This document shows, piece by piece, positions 55,001 through 63,026 of a stretch of 64,000 nt of DNA; within the stretch, counting starts at the first letter, position 1, and each line of letters opens with the position of its first letter. The notes beneath the pieces are model-generated. The model saw only the letters and a list, made by a program, of their open reading frames with translations. It was not told the origin of the DNA and ran no database searches. Source of the DNA: Ideonella_A sakaiensis_A (lineage in GTDB: Bacteria; Pseudomonadota; Gammaproteobacteria; Burkholderiales; Burkholderiaceae_C); assembly GCF_048320135.1 (NCBI RefSeq), contig NZ_CP182947.1, positions 4,712,001 through 4,776,000 on the forward strand, read 5' to 3'. Made by a program: the position numbers and the translations under genes.

Positions 55001-55892
55001 TCGGGTTCATCCAGATGTCGGCCAGCTTCGCGACTTCCGAATAATCGGGCGTCACCGCCACCGTCTTGGTTCCCTTGTAGCGGACCTCGGTGAAGAAGTG
55101 GGCGTCCGGCGTGCGCGTCTGCGGAACGTTCGATCCCCAGGCGATGATGTAGCTCGAGTTGTACCAGTCGGCCGACTCGGGCACGTCGGTCTGCTCGCCC
55201 CAGATCTGCGGGCTTGCCGGCGGCAGGTCGCAGTACCAGTCGTAGAAACTCATGCACACGCCACCGATCAGGCTCAGGTAGCGGCTGCCCGCCGCATAGC
55301 TGACCATCGACATCGCCGGGATCGGCGAAAAGCCGATCACGCGATCCGGGCCATGACGCTTGATCGTGTAGATATTGGCAGCGGCGATGATCTCGTTGAC
55401 CTCGTCCCATGTCGAGCGGACGAAGCCGCCGAGACCACGGATCTTCTGGTAGTCGCGGCGCTTCGTGTCGTCCTCGACGATGCTCGCCCAGGCGTCGACC
55501 GGTTCATGGTTCAGCCGCGCCTCGCGCCAGCTTTTCAGCAAGCGGCCACGCACCATCGGATATTTGACGCGATTGGCGCTGTACAGATACCAGCTGTAGC
55601 TGGCGCCGCGCGCGCAGCCGCGTGGCTCGTGATTGGGCATGTCCCAGCGGGTGCGCGGATAGTCGGTCTGCTGTGTTTCCCAGGTGACGATGCCGCCCTT
55701 GACGTAGATCTTCCAGGAGCACGAGCCGGTGCAGTTGACGCCGTGCGTCGAGCGCACGATCTTGTCGTGAGCCCAGCGGTTGCGGTAGGCGTCCTCCCAG
55801 GTGCGGTCTTCACCGGTGGTGACGCCATGCTCGCCCGAAAAGGATTCGCGCGGCTGCTGGAAATAGCTCAGTCGATCGAGAAAGTGGCTCAT
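52077..55892 (-). CDS. narG: respiratory nitrate reductase alpha subunit (molybdenum)
   Basis: Catalytic subunit, 1271 residues, which reduces nitrate to nitrite at a Mo-bis-MGD centre on the cytoplasmic face. The FS0 iron-sulfur motif is His-first: RSTHGVNCTGSCSWKI, with the last Cys in HEPRGCARGASYSWYLYSAN. The Mo ligand Asp is in MSFYDWYCDLPPASPQ. Other marks are SSYIIAWGSNVPQTRTPDAH, VTPDYSEVAKLADIWMNPKQ and AMNHWYHSDMNYRGVINMLM. No twin-arginine signal, as expected for NarG, which faces the cytoplasm. AGAGAGG precedes the ATG. It follows narK2 by 49 bp. Confidence 0.99.
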   Translation of the reverse strand: MSHFLDRLSYFQQPRESFSGEHGVTTGEDRTWEDAYRNRWAHDKIVRSTHGVNCTGSCSWKIYVKGGIVTWETQQTDYPRTRWDMPNHEPRGCARGASYSWYLYSANRVKYPMVRGRLLKSWREARLNHEPVDAWASIVEDDTKRRDYQKIRGLGGFVRSTWDEVNEIIAAANIYTIKRHGPDRVIGFSPIPAMSMVSYAAGSRYLSLIGGVCMSFYDWYCDLPPASPQIWGEQTDVPESADWYNSSYIIAWGSNVPQTRTPDAHFFTEVRYKGTKTVAVTPDYSEVAKLADIWMNPKQGTDAAVAMAMGHVILKEFYFPEKGERSAYFDDYVRRYTDMPMLVMLKEHALPNGDVITVPDRYVRASDFNGKLGQANNPEWKTVAFDEVGKVVLPQGAIGFRWGPDGRADQGQWNLEAKEARHGNEVRLALSVLDGKYPSADTAKVGFPYFGGIESENFANNVQTEVLIRTVPVRRIALGKEGEKREALVATVFDLQVANYGIARGLPGELAARSFDDDTPYTPAWQEKITGTPRAQLITVARQFADNADKTQGRSMVIIGAAMNHWYHSDMNYRGVINMLMMCGCIGKSGGGWAHYVGQEKLRPQTGWTALAFALDWIRPPRQMNSTSFFYAHTDQWRYEKLDLAEVVSPLADKKLYGGSMIDYNVRAERMGWLPSAPQLQTNPLHVVRDAALAGMEARDYAVKSLQDGSLKMSCTDPDHPDNWPRNLFVWRSNLLGSSGKGHEYFLKHLLGTSNGVQGKDLGTEDAKPKEVVWHDKAPEGKLDLLVTLDFRMSTTCLYSDIVLPTATWYEKNDLNTSDMHPFIHPLSTAVDPAWQSRSDWDIYKGFAEKFSELCVGHLGVEHELVLSPLMHDSPAELAQPFDVKDWKRGECELIPGKTGPNMAVVERDYPNLYKRFTALGPLMNKVGNGGKGIAWNTQTEVRQLGELSGLISAEGVSCGMPKIETDIDAAEVILQLAPETNGHVAVKAWQALSKQTGIDHSHLALHREDEKIRFRDIQAQPRKIISSPTWSGIESETVSYNAGYTNVHELIPWRTLTGRQQFYMDHPWMIAFGEGFSSYRPPVDLKTTAGIQGIKPNGNPEIALNFITPHQKWGIHSTYTDNLLMLTLSRGGPCVWISEDDAKRAGIVDNDWIELFNINGAIAARAVVSQRVKPGMVMMYHAQEKIVNTPGSEITGARGGIHNSVTRIVLKPTHMIGGYAQFSYSFNYYGTIGTNRDEFVVVRKMNKIDWLDTPVGQELVKPVQSQGEVA

Positions 55893-55941
55893 CGGATACC
55901 TCTCTGGAATTTTTTGTCGGCTGGCGGGTTGCTGCGCGAGT

Positions 55942-57600
55942 TCAAGGGTTCTTCACGTAGGCGTCGCTGCGCAGGTAGAACCACCAGTTCAGCAGCAGGC
56001 ACAGCGCATAGAAGACCGCGAAGCCGTACATCGCGGTTTGTGGTGTGCCGGCCTTGATCTGCTCGCCGATCACCACCGGTGCGATGAAGGCGCCGTAGGC
56101 GGCGACAGCCGAGGTCCAGCCGAGCACCGGCCCGGCCTGCTGGCGGTCGAAGATCACGCCGATGGTGCGGAAGGTGCTTCCGTTGCCGATGCCGCTGGCG
56201 GCAAACAACACGACGAACAAGGCCATGAAGATCAGGAAATACTGCTCCGGCGTTGCCGACTGGTAGGCCAGCAGCATCACGTAGCCGACCGCGGCTGAAG
56301 CAAGCACCATCACCGCCGAGATCCACTGCGTGACGATCGAGCCGCCGACCTTGTCCGAGATCCAGCCGCCGACCGGCCGAATCAGGGCGCCGACGAAGGG
56401 GCCGATCCAGGCATAGGTCAGAGCCGACGGCGCATTCGGATTTTTCACCGTGTGGGTCATCACACCGGCGGCATCAGGCATGTGCTGGAAGCCGAAGATC
56501 ACCGTGATCGACAGCGGCAATGCCATCGAGAAGCCGATGAACGATCCGAAGGTGACGATGTACAAGGCCGTCATCGACCAGGTGTGCTTGTCGCGGAAGA
56601 TCGCGAACTGCTTGGCGATGTTTTCCTTCATCGCGCCGAAGGCGGCGAGCTTCATCACCAGCAAGGTGCTGATGACGATCAGTGGCATCGCCAGCCACAT
56701 GTTCAGCACGCCCAGCCCGGTTGGCGCCGGCAGGTACAGGTACAGGCCGCCGATCGCCGGCACGAAGGCCAGCGTATAAAGCCAGGTGATCTTCATGAAC
56801 GCGACGACGGGCGAGCCGGTGTCCGGCGAGATCGTCTTCAGGTTGTTCATGCCGAACCAGCACAGCGCGGCCAGCGGCACCAGCGACAGCACCCAGGCGA
56901 AACCCGCGTTCTGGATCCAGGTCGGCGTGCCGGCTGTGATCTTGCCGAAGATCCAGCCGCTGTCCTTCGCGAGCGTCATCGGCTCGCCGCCAAAACTGCC
57001 GAGGAGACCGACCGTCATCACCAGCGGGATCACGATCTGCATCGTCGTCACGCCGAAATTGCCGAGGCCGGCATTCAGGCCAAGCGCCGTGCCCTGCAGC
57101 CGCTTCGGAAAGAAGGTGCTGATGTTCGACATCGAACTGGCGAAGTTGCCGCCGCCGACGCCCGACCACAGCGCGAGCAACTGGAACACCCACAGCGGCC
57201 AGTCGGTGTGCTGCAACGCGATGCCGGTGCCGATCGCCGGCGCCAGCAGCATCGCCGTGGTCAGGAAGATGGTGTTGCGCCCGCCGGCCAGCCGGATCAG
57301 GAAGGATGCCGGGATGCGCATCGTCGCGCCGGCCAGGCCGGCGATCGCCGTCAGCGTGAACAACTGGGCCTGGCTGAACGGAAAGCCCAGGTTCAGCATC
57401 TGCACGGTGATGATTCCCCACATCAGCCACACCGCGAAACCGCACAGCAGTGCCGGTATCGAGATGAAGAGGTTGCGGTAGGCGATTCGCTTGCCCTTGC
57501 TTTCCCAGAAGACCGGGTCCTCTGGCCGCCAGTCGGCAATGTCGGCGCCGCTGTCGGGCGGGCCCGGCACGACGGGGGTTTTTGATGCGACGGTGGTCAT
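55942..57600 (-). CDS. narK2: nitrate/nitrite transporter NarK2 (antiporter-type)
   Basis: Major-facilitator transporter of 552 residues with 12 or more membrane segments. The NNP signatures are ALWSGVGGGNFASSMSNIST with FFPKRLQGTALGLNAGLGNF, and GNGSTFRTIGVIF with GPVLGWTSAVAAYGAFIAPV. It has an N-terminal hydrophilic lead (DWRPEDPVFWESKGKRIAYR) typical of type-II NarK, which exchange nitrate for nitrite. It lies downstream of narK1 by 25 bp with AAAGGA before its ATG, and 49 bp upstream of narG. In several denitrifiers the two are fused; here they are separate. Confidence 0.94.
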   Translation of the reverse strand: MTTVASKTPVVPGPPDSGADIADWRPEDPVFWESKGKRIAYRNLFISIPALLCGFAVWLMWGIITVQMLNLGFPFSQAQLFTLTAIAGLAGATMRIPASFLIRLAGGRNTIFLTTAMLLAPAIGTGIALQHTDWPLWVFQLLALWSGVGGGNFASSMSNISTFFPKRLQGTALGLNAGLGNFGVTTMQIVIPLVMTVGLLGSFGGEPMTLAKDSGWIFGKITAGTPTWIQNAGFAWVLSLVPLAALCWFGMNNLKTISPDTGSPVVAFMKITWLYTLAFVPAIGGLYLYLPAPTGLGVLNMWLAMPLIVISTLLVMKLAAFGAMKENIAKQFAIFRDKHTWSMTALYIVTFGSFIGFSMALPLSITVIFGFQHMPDAAGVMTHTVKNPNAPSALTYAWIGPFVGALIRPVGGWISDKVGGSIVTQWISAVMVLASAAVGYVMLLAYQSATPEQYFLIFMALFVVLFAASGIGNGSTFRTIGVIFDRQQAGPVLGWTSAVAAYGAFIAPVVIGEQIKAGTPQTAMYGFAVFYALCLLLNWWFYLRSDAYVKNP

Positions 57601-57625
57601 TGGTTTTCCTTTCGATGAGCGGCGC

Positions 57626-58885
57626 TCAGCCTTGCAGGCTGAAGCCCTTGGCTTCGCTGCCCATCACTTCGGTGCGGCGGACTTCGGTCCAGTACATCCA
57701 GATCAGCGAGACCCAGACGACGCCGTACATCAGCATGAAAGCGCTGGAGCGGATGCCGGTGATGTCGACCAGCGCGCCGAACAGGATCGGCAGCACGAAG
57801 CCGCCCATGCCGCCGGCCAGACCGACGATGCCGCTGACCGTGCCGATGTGGGTCGGATAGTCGTTGGCGATATATTTGAAGACGCTGGCCTTGCCGAACG
57901 CGAAGGCGACGCCCAAGGTGAACATCAGTGCAGTGAAGACGTAGACGTTCAGGCCGATGTGGAAGGTCGCGCTTCCATCGACGGTCAGCACCGTGAACTC
58001 GGTTTGCGGATAGGACAGCAGGAACAGGCAGATCCAGCTGACCCACATCACCCACCAGGTGACGCTGTGTGCGCCGTATTTGTCCGACAGCCAGCCGCCG
58101 ACCGCACGCAGCACGCCGCCCGGCAGCGAAAAGCAGGCCGCGAGCAATGCCGCGACGCGGATGTCCAGGCCATACTCGAAGACGTAGTACTGCACCATCC
58201 ACAGCGCCAGCGCGACATAACCGCCGAACACGATGCTGTAGTACTGGCAGTACTTCAGCACCTTCGGGTCCTTCAGCAGCTTCAGCTGGTCGCGCAACTT
58301 GACGTTCGACGGCACGACATGTGTCGGGTCGGTTGCGCTGAAAAACCAGAACAGCACCACGGTGCCGAGCATGATCGCGGCATAGACCTTTGGCACCATC
58401 GTCCAGCCAAAGCCGACGAGCAGCACTGGTGCGAGGAACTTGTTGACCGCAGCGCCCGCATTGCCGGCGCCGAAGACACCCATCGCGAAACCCTGCCGGT
58501 TCTTCGGGAACCAGCGTGCAACATACGGCGTGCCGACCGAAAACGATCCGCCGGCCAGGCCGACGAACAGGCCGATCACCAGGAACTGCCAGTACTCGGT
58601 GGCGTAGTTCATCAGCCAGATCGCCGGCACCGTGACCGCGAGCAGGATCGTCATCACGATGCGGCCGCCGTAGCGGTCGGTCCAGATGCCCAGCGGCACG
58701 CGGCTGAGCGAGCCTGTCAGCACCGGCATCGCGGTCAGCAGACCGAATTCGGTGGCATTCAGACCCAGCGTCTCCTTGATCGGTATGCCGATCACGCCAA
58801 ACATCATCCACACCATGAAGCTCACGGTGAACGCGAGCGTGCTGACGAGCAGCACTGCGATCGCGCGGCTGTTGCTGGTGGTCAT
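57626..58885 (-). CDS. narK1: nitrate transporter NarK1 (proton-symporter type)
   Basis: NNP-family transporter, 419 residues, 12 membrane segments. GLFVGLAGGSFSVGTPYVAR then WFPKNRQGFAMGVFGAGNAG is the nitrate signature of type I; LPGGVLRAVGGWLSDKYGAH and IVGLAGGMGGFVLPILFGAL complete it. Type-I NarK proteins take up nitrate with protons to start respiration, before nitrite export by type II begins. It is the first gene of the transporter-reductase operon, 216 bp after narL; its GGA ribosome site lies in the arm of a hairpin (58890-58919). Confidence 0.94.
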   Translation of the reverse strand: MTTSNSRAIAVLLVSTLAFTVSFMVWMMFGVIGIPIKETLGLNATEFGLLTAMPVLTGSLSRVPLGIWTDRYGGRIVMTILLAVTVPAIWLMNYATEYWQFLVIGLFVGLAGGSFSVGTPYVARWFPKNRQGFAMGVFGAGNAGAAVNKFLAPVLLVGFGWTMVPKVYAAIMLGTVVLFWFFSATDPTHVVPSNVKLRDQLKLLKDPKVLKYCQYYSIVFGGYVALALWMVQYYVFEYGLDIRVAALLAACFSLPGGVLRAVGGWLSDKYGAHSVTWWVMWVSWICLFLLSYPQTEFTVLTVDGSATFHIGLNVYVFTALMFTLGVAFAFGKASVFKYIANDYPTHIGTVSGIVGLAGGMGGFVLPILFGALVDITGIRSSAFMLMYGVVWVSLIWMYWTEVRRTEVMGSEAKGFSLQG

Positions 58886-59101
58886 TGCGAAGTCCGTTGC
58901 CTTGCCATGTAACGGACTTTAGAAATCACCTTCCGCTTTCGGAATCCTTCTGAAGACCTGCGCAGCGGGTGCAGAAGGACGATGTGCCGGTGGCTGCCAT
59001 CGTCCGGAAGAACTAGGGACTTGCCCGAGATCGGTCTGCACGCGAACGAGCACAGCCCTCGCCCGACCAGCGCGGGCGGCTGCGCTGGTCGGGTCAGGAT
59101 G
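58886..59101 (-). promoter_or_regulatory. narL-narK1 intergenic control region with stacked inverted repeats
   Basis: This 216-bp gap should hold the narK1KGHJI promoter. It contains five inverted repeats. (a) AAGTCCGTT/AACGGACTT, 58890-58898 and 58911-58919, perfect 9 bp. (b) TTCCG/CGGAA, 58931-58944. (c) CCTTCTG/CAGAAGG, 58946-58952 and 58972-58978. (d) GGACGATG/CATCGTCC, 58977-58984 and 58998-59005. (e) the 12-bp hairpin after narL at 59062-59093. Arm (a) covers the narK1 ribosome site. I found no canonical FNR box (TTGAT-N4-ATCAA) or NarL heptamer pair. Confidence 0.6.
59062..59093 (-). terminator. hairpin terminator after narL
   Basis: CCCGACCAGCGC (59062-59073) and GCGCTGGTCGGG (59082-59093), a perfect 12-bp stem with an 8-nt loop, 8 nt past the narL stop on the minus strand. 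No T-run follows, but the stem is very stable. It separates narXL from the narK1 operon. Confidence 0.7.
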
Positions 59102-59788
59102 TCAGGCCAGGCCGGACTCGGTGGCGATCACCGCGGCGTGCACGCGCGAACTGACATCGAGTTTGCGCAGGATGTGCTGGACGTGGATCTTCACCGTCGT
59201 TTCCGCGATTCCGAGCGTGCGTGCAATTTCCTTGTTGGCCTGCCCCTTCGTGATGCCACCAAGGATTTCGCGTTCCCGTGCCGACAAGGTTTCGATCGGC
59301 GAGCTCGCGTCGGCGGCCGGCTTGTCCGGCGCTTTCGGTTGCGGCAAGCCGGCGCCTCGGAAGGCGGCAACCAGCTTGCCGGTCATCTCCTCGGCAACGA
59401 CATGGTCGCCGCGCATCGCCCGCTTGATCGCACTCGCCAGCGCGTCGCCATCCATCGTCTTCAGCAGATAGCCACAGGCGCCGCCGTGCAGCGCTGCGGC
59501 AAGATCCTGCTCGTCTTCACTGACGGTCAGCATCATGATCCGCACGCCCGGCGAGGCTTCGAGCAGGCCGGGCAGCGCGTCGACGCCATTGACCCCGGGC
59601 AGGTGGTTGTCGAGCAGGATCAGGTCGGGCGTCAGTTCGGCCGTTCGCCGCTGCGCCTCGCCGGCATCGCCGGCATCGCCGATCACTTCGAATTGCGGGT
59701 CGCGATTCAGCAAGGCGGTCAGGCCGCGGCGGAAAAGCGTGTGGTCGTCGACGACGAGGATGCGGATGTCGGCAGTTTTTTCGATCAT
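59102..59788 (-). CDS. narL: nitrate/nitrite response regulator NarL
   Basis: LuxR-type regulator, 228 residues. Receiver: RILVVDDHTLFRRGLTALLN, phospho-acceptor Asp in LILLDNHLPGVNGVDAL, and GYLLKTMDGDALASAIKRAM. HTH: LSAREREILGGITKGQANKE then ARTLGIAETTVKIHVQHIL. It follows narX by 11 bp and would control the transporter-reductase operon. The linker (PKAPDKPAADASSP) is Pro/Ala-rich. Confidence 0.95.
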   Translation of the reverse strand: MIEKTADIRILVVDDHTLFRRGLTALLNRDPQFEVIGDAGDAGEAQRRTAELTPDLILLDNHLPGVNGVDALPGLLEASPGVRIMMLTVSEDEQDLAAALHGGACGYLLKTMDGDALASAIKRAMRGDHVVAEEMTGKLVAAFRGAGLPQPKAPDKPAADASSPIETLSAREREILGGITKGQANKEIARTLGIAETTVKIHVQHILRKLDVSSRVHAAVIATESGLA

Positions 59789-59799
59789 CGGGTGTCCGT

Positions 59800-61722
59800 T
59801 CAGGCGATGGCCTCTTCCGTTTCAGCCACCGTTGTTGCGGCATCGGACTGGCGGGTCGGCAAGCAGAGCACGACCGACGTGCCGCGGCCGGGAGTCGACA
59901 GCACATCCAGGCTCGCACCCAGACGGGCAGCGCGCTCCTTCATGATGCGCAGGCCGACGTGGGTTTCATCGTCCGGGTCTCGTTCGGGCGAAAACCCGAT
60001 GCCGTCGTCGCGCACCTCGAACCGCCAGGTTGGCTGCTGGTCGATATCGAGCCAGACCTGGCTCGCCCGGGCATGTTTGCGCACATTCGACAGCGCTTCC
60101 TGCACGATGTGCAGCACCTGCACCTGGGTGTCCGGCGGCAGCGGCAGGCCATGGCCACGCATCGTCAGCCTGGCACTCTGACCCGACTGGTGCTCGAACT
60201 TGCGCAGCGTCGTCTGCAACGCCGGCTCGATATCCTCGCCATTGGTTCGGGTGCGGAAATGGATCAGCAATTCACGCACGTCGCCATAACTCTCACGCAC
60301 GCCGAGGTCGATTTCCTCGAGCGCATGATCGATTTCAGCCGCATCGCCGGCATCCAGCGCCTCGCGCAGCAGTTGCACCTGGATCTTCAGGAAGGCGAGG
60401 GACTGCGCAATCGAATCGTGCAATTCGCCGGCCAGCATGCTGCGCTCCTGCGCGACTGCTGCCTCGACTTCCAGCGAACCGAGCCGCAGGTTTTCCATCG
60501 CCCCGGCCAGCTGGACTGTCAGTGCCTCGAGCAGCGACCGTTCGGCATCGGCCAGCTCGTGCTGTGCATGGAAGAACAGGTCGACCTCACCCATCTGCCG
60601 GCCGTGCAGCCGGATCGGAAGCGCCACCAGCGTGTTGAAGTTCGCCTCTGCGCAATGGCTCAGCGGGGCCGGCTGGTCGGAGCGAATCGGGATCACCCGC
60701 GCCGCTGCTGCTGCCGTTGCGGGCGCCCCGCAGTGGCACTCGCCGGCAGTCAGGCAATGTTCTGCTTCGAGCATCGCAGCGGGCAGGCGATGCGAGGCCA
60801 GCATCAGATGGCGTTGCTGGCCTTCGTCTGACCAGCGCAGCGCGACGCCGTCGGCACGGGCGATGCTGGCAATGCTGCGGGCGAAGCCGCCGGCGAGCTG
60901 GTCGAGCGTGACCGCACGGTTGACGAGATTGGTCACCTCGTAGAGGCTTTCGAGACGCTGGTGCTTGTCGACCAGTTGCGCGGTCTTTTCGCGAACCCGC
61001 TCCTCGAGGTTCTGGTAGACCGTTTGCAGCCGGTCGGCCATCTGGTTGAATCCGTCGGCCAGCGTGCCGAATTCATCGGTGCTGTCGAGCTCGACCCGGG
61101 CGCCGAGTTCGCCGGCCTGAACCCGCCGGGCGGCGGCTTTCAACTGGCCGACCGGCTCGAGGACAAAGCGGTGGCCGACGTAGACCAGTGCGCCGGTTCC
61201 GGTGACCGCCAGCGCGAGCAGGAACAGCTGCAGCAGGTTCATCATCGCCGACCCTTGCGCCAGTCGTTGCTCGATGGCGGCGACCAGTTCGCCGACCAGG
61301 CCGACAAACAACGACGCCTCGCGCTCGAGCACCGCGTCTGCCGTGGTGGCGCCGGTGGCTGCGAGCAAGTGCCGACGGTATTGCGCCCACGCCTCTTCGA
61401 CCACCGCAAACTGCTCGTGCACCTGCAGGCTCCACGGAACGGCCAGCGGCCGCGCCGGGTCGCCTTCGCGCAGCAGCGCCAGGCTGTCGTCGAAGGCGGC
61501 GGCCTGGCGTTCGAGCAGGATCCGGTTGCCAGCCCGGGCGCTCAACACCAGCCGGTAGGCCTGCATCCGCATGCTGCCGGCTTCATTGACGGCAGCCGCG
61601 CCGCCTTCCAGCTGCGAAGACATCCAGACCAGCGCGGCGATCGAGACCGTCGCCAGCATCAGGAATGGTGCGGCGATCAGCGCCAGCTTGGCGCCCAGAG
61701 TCCAGTGACGCTGTGTCTGCAT
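59800..61722 (-). CDS. narX: nitrate/nitrite sensor kinase NarX
   Basis: Membrane sensor kinase of 640 residues. The first membrane segment (LALIAAPFLMLATVSIAALV) is followed by the P-box VNEAGSMRMQAYRLVLSARA, the nitrate-binding helix of NarX/NarQ. A second membrane segment (LLQLFLLALAVTGTGALVYV) leads into a HAMP domain and coiled coil. A GAF-like central module with a Cys-rich part (CLTAGECHCGAP) follows. The kinase core has GELHDSIAQSLAFLKIQVQL, His near residue 435, and RDDGIGFSPE. I chose the ATG at 61722 because it fits the family; the frame is open to 62052. It is divergent from the radical SAM gene. Confidence 0.95.
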   Translation of the reverse strand: MQTQRHWTLGAKLALIAAPFLMLATVSIAALVWMSSQLEGGAAAVNEAGSMRMQAYRLVLSARAGNRILLERQAAAFDDSLALLREGDPARPLAVPWSLQVHEQFAVVEEAWAQYRRHLLAATGATTADAVLEREASLFVGLVGELVAAIEQRLAQGSAMMNLLQLFLLALAVTGTGALVYVGHRFVLEPVGQLKAAARRVQAGELGARVELDSTDEFGTLADGFNQMADRLQTVYQNLEERVREKTAQLVDKHQRLESLYEVTNLVNRAVTLDQLAGGFARSIASIARADGVALRWSDEGQQRHLMLASHRLPAAMLEAEHCLTAGECHCGAPATAAAAARVIPIRSDQPAPLSHCAEANFNTLVALPIRLHGRQMGEVDLFFHAQHELADAERSLLEALTVQLAGAMENLRLGSLEVEAAVAQERSMLAGELHDSIAQSLAFLKIQVQLLREALDAGDAAEIDHALEEIDLGVRESYGDVRELLIHFRTRTNGEDIEPALQTTLRKFEHQSGQSARLTMRGHGLPLPPDTQVQVLHIVQEALSNVRKHARASQVWLDIDQQPTWRFEVRDDGIGFSPERDPDDETHVGLRIMKERAARLGASLDVLSTPGRGTSVVLCLPTRQSDAATTVAETEEAIA

Positions 61723-61780
61723 GCAGGCAGCGTATGCCGCCGCGGCGTTGCCGACCTTGACCTGCGTCAGAGCTTCGCTC

Positions 61781-61815
61781 TTGCCGCCATGCCAAAGACT
61801 GTATATATTTACAGT
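61781..61815 (+). promoter_or_regulatory. LexA box overlapping the promoter of the radical SAM gene
   Basis: CTGT-ATATATTT-ACAG (61799-61814) is a perfect CTGT-N8-ACAG LexA operator, near the E. coli consensus over its whole length. TTGCCG (61781-61786) and TATATT (61804-61809) form a promoter with a 17-bp spacer, and the operator covers its -10. Transcription would start near 61816, at or next to the ATG at 61818. The operator also lies 76 bp from narX on the other strand. Confidence 0.85.
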
Positions 61816-61817
61816 AT

Positions 61818-62990
61818 ATGAAGCACCGCCGTCGCATCGACCTGATTCCGGCCGCTCCGGACGCCCTGCCGTCAACAGTGAAGGGCAGGGGCACGGCCTG
61901 GGCAATCGAGCACCGCTTCGGCGAGACCAGCCACGACCAGTTCGACGACGGCTGGGGCGCCCTCGACCAGCTTGCCGAGTTGGAGGTGTTGCCGCCGCAG
62001 ACCCAGGTGATCGAGGAAACGGTAAAAACCATCCTGACCGCCAACGAGTCACCCGACATCAATTTCGACCTGTCGATCAACCCCTACCGCGGTTGCGAAC
62101 ACGGCTGCATCTACTGCTTTGCGCGGCCGACGCACAGCTACCTGAACCTGTCGCCCGGCCTCGATTTCGAAACCCGGATCATCGCGAAGCACAATGCCGC
62201 GGAGCGCCTCGAGCAGGCCCTGAACCACCCCCGTTACCAGCCAAAGCTGCTGAACATCGGTTCGGCAACCGATGCCTATCAGCCGGTCGAGCGTGAGCTG
62301 CGCATCACCCGCAGTGTCATCGAGGTGCTGAGCCGCTACCGCCATCCGTTTTCGCTGGTAACGAAATCATCCGGCGTCGAGCGCGACCTCGATCTGTTGC
62401 GGCCGCTGGCGGAACAGCGCGGCGTCGCGGTCTATGTCTCGTTGACAACGCTCGATCCGGCGCTGGCGCGCATCATGGAGCCGCGGGCGGCGGCGCCGCA
62501 CCGCCGGCTGCGCACGATCCGCAGCCTCGCCGAGGCCGGCATACCGGTCGGCGTCAGCATCTCGCCGATGATCCCGTTCATCAACGAACCCGAACTCGAG
62601 CGGCTGCTCGAGGCGGCGGCCGAGGCCGGCGCCGGGTCGGCGTTCATGGTCGTGCTGCGCCTGCCATGGGAGGTCAACCCACTGTTCCAGCGGTGGCTGG
62701 ACGACCACTTCCCGGATCGCGCGGCGCGTGTGATGGCCCGCGTGCGCGAAATCCATGGCGGCAAGGACTACAACGCCCGCTTCGGTACCCGGCAGCGCGG
62801 CAGCGGGGTCTGGGCCGAACTGCTGCAGCAGCGTTTCGACAAGGCCTGCATCCGCTACGGGCTCGGGCTGCAGCGGCGCGAACTCGATTTGTCGCAGTTC
62901 CGCCGTCCATCCGGGCAGGCAGCCGCTGGCGATCGGCCGGCCAGCTCGACCGCTGCGCAGAACCGGCCGCAACAGGCTTCGCTGTTCTGA
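61818..62990 (+). CDS. PA0069-family radical SAM protein (spore photoproduct lyase-like), SOS type
   Basis: Radical SAM protein of 390 residues. The cluster motif is CX3CX2C: NPYRGCEHGCIYCFARPTHS. Further marks are STVKGRGTAWAIEHRF near the N-terminus, FSLVTKSSGVERDLDLLRPL, SLTTLDPALARIMEPRAAAP and MIPFINEPELERLLEAAAEA. The group is often annotated as SPL-like or PA0069 family. Its reaction is unknown; the LexA operator on its promoter points to DNA damage. It starts at the ATG 61818, with no ribosome site because the operator lies directly upstream; a GTG at 61878, just before the conserved KGRG, is an alternative. It is convergent with dnaJ. Confidence 0.9.
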   Translation: MKHRRRIDLIPAAPDALPSTVKGRGTAWAIEHRFGETSHDQFDDGWGALDQLAELEVLPPQTQVIEETVKTILTANESPDINFDLSINPYRGCEHGCIYCFARPTHSYLNLSPGLDFETRIIAKHNAAERLEQALNHPRYQPKLLNIGSATDAYQPVERELRITRSVIEVLSRYRHPFSLVTKSSGVERDLDLLRPLAEQRGVAVYVSLTTLDPALARIMEPRAAAPHRRLRTIRSLAEAGIPVGVSISPMIPFINEPELERLLEAAAEAGAGSAFMVVLRLPWEVNPLFQRWLDDHFPDRAARVMARVREIHGGKDYNARFGTRQRGSGVWAELLQQRFDKACIRYGLGLQRRELDLSQFRRPSGQAAAGDRPASSTAAQNRPQQASLF

Positions 62991-63026
62991 CCGCGGCATG
63001 CCGGTGTGTCCGGCACGCCCGATCAC

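Noticed and set aside
58886..59101. FNR box before narK1
   Set aside because: GTGAT-TTCT on the minus strand has a poor left half and no matching right half; no TTGAT-N4-ATCAA seen on either strand.
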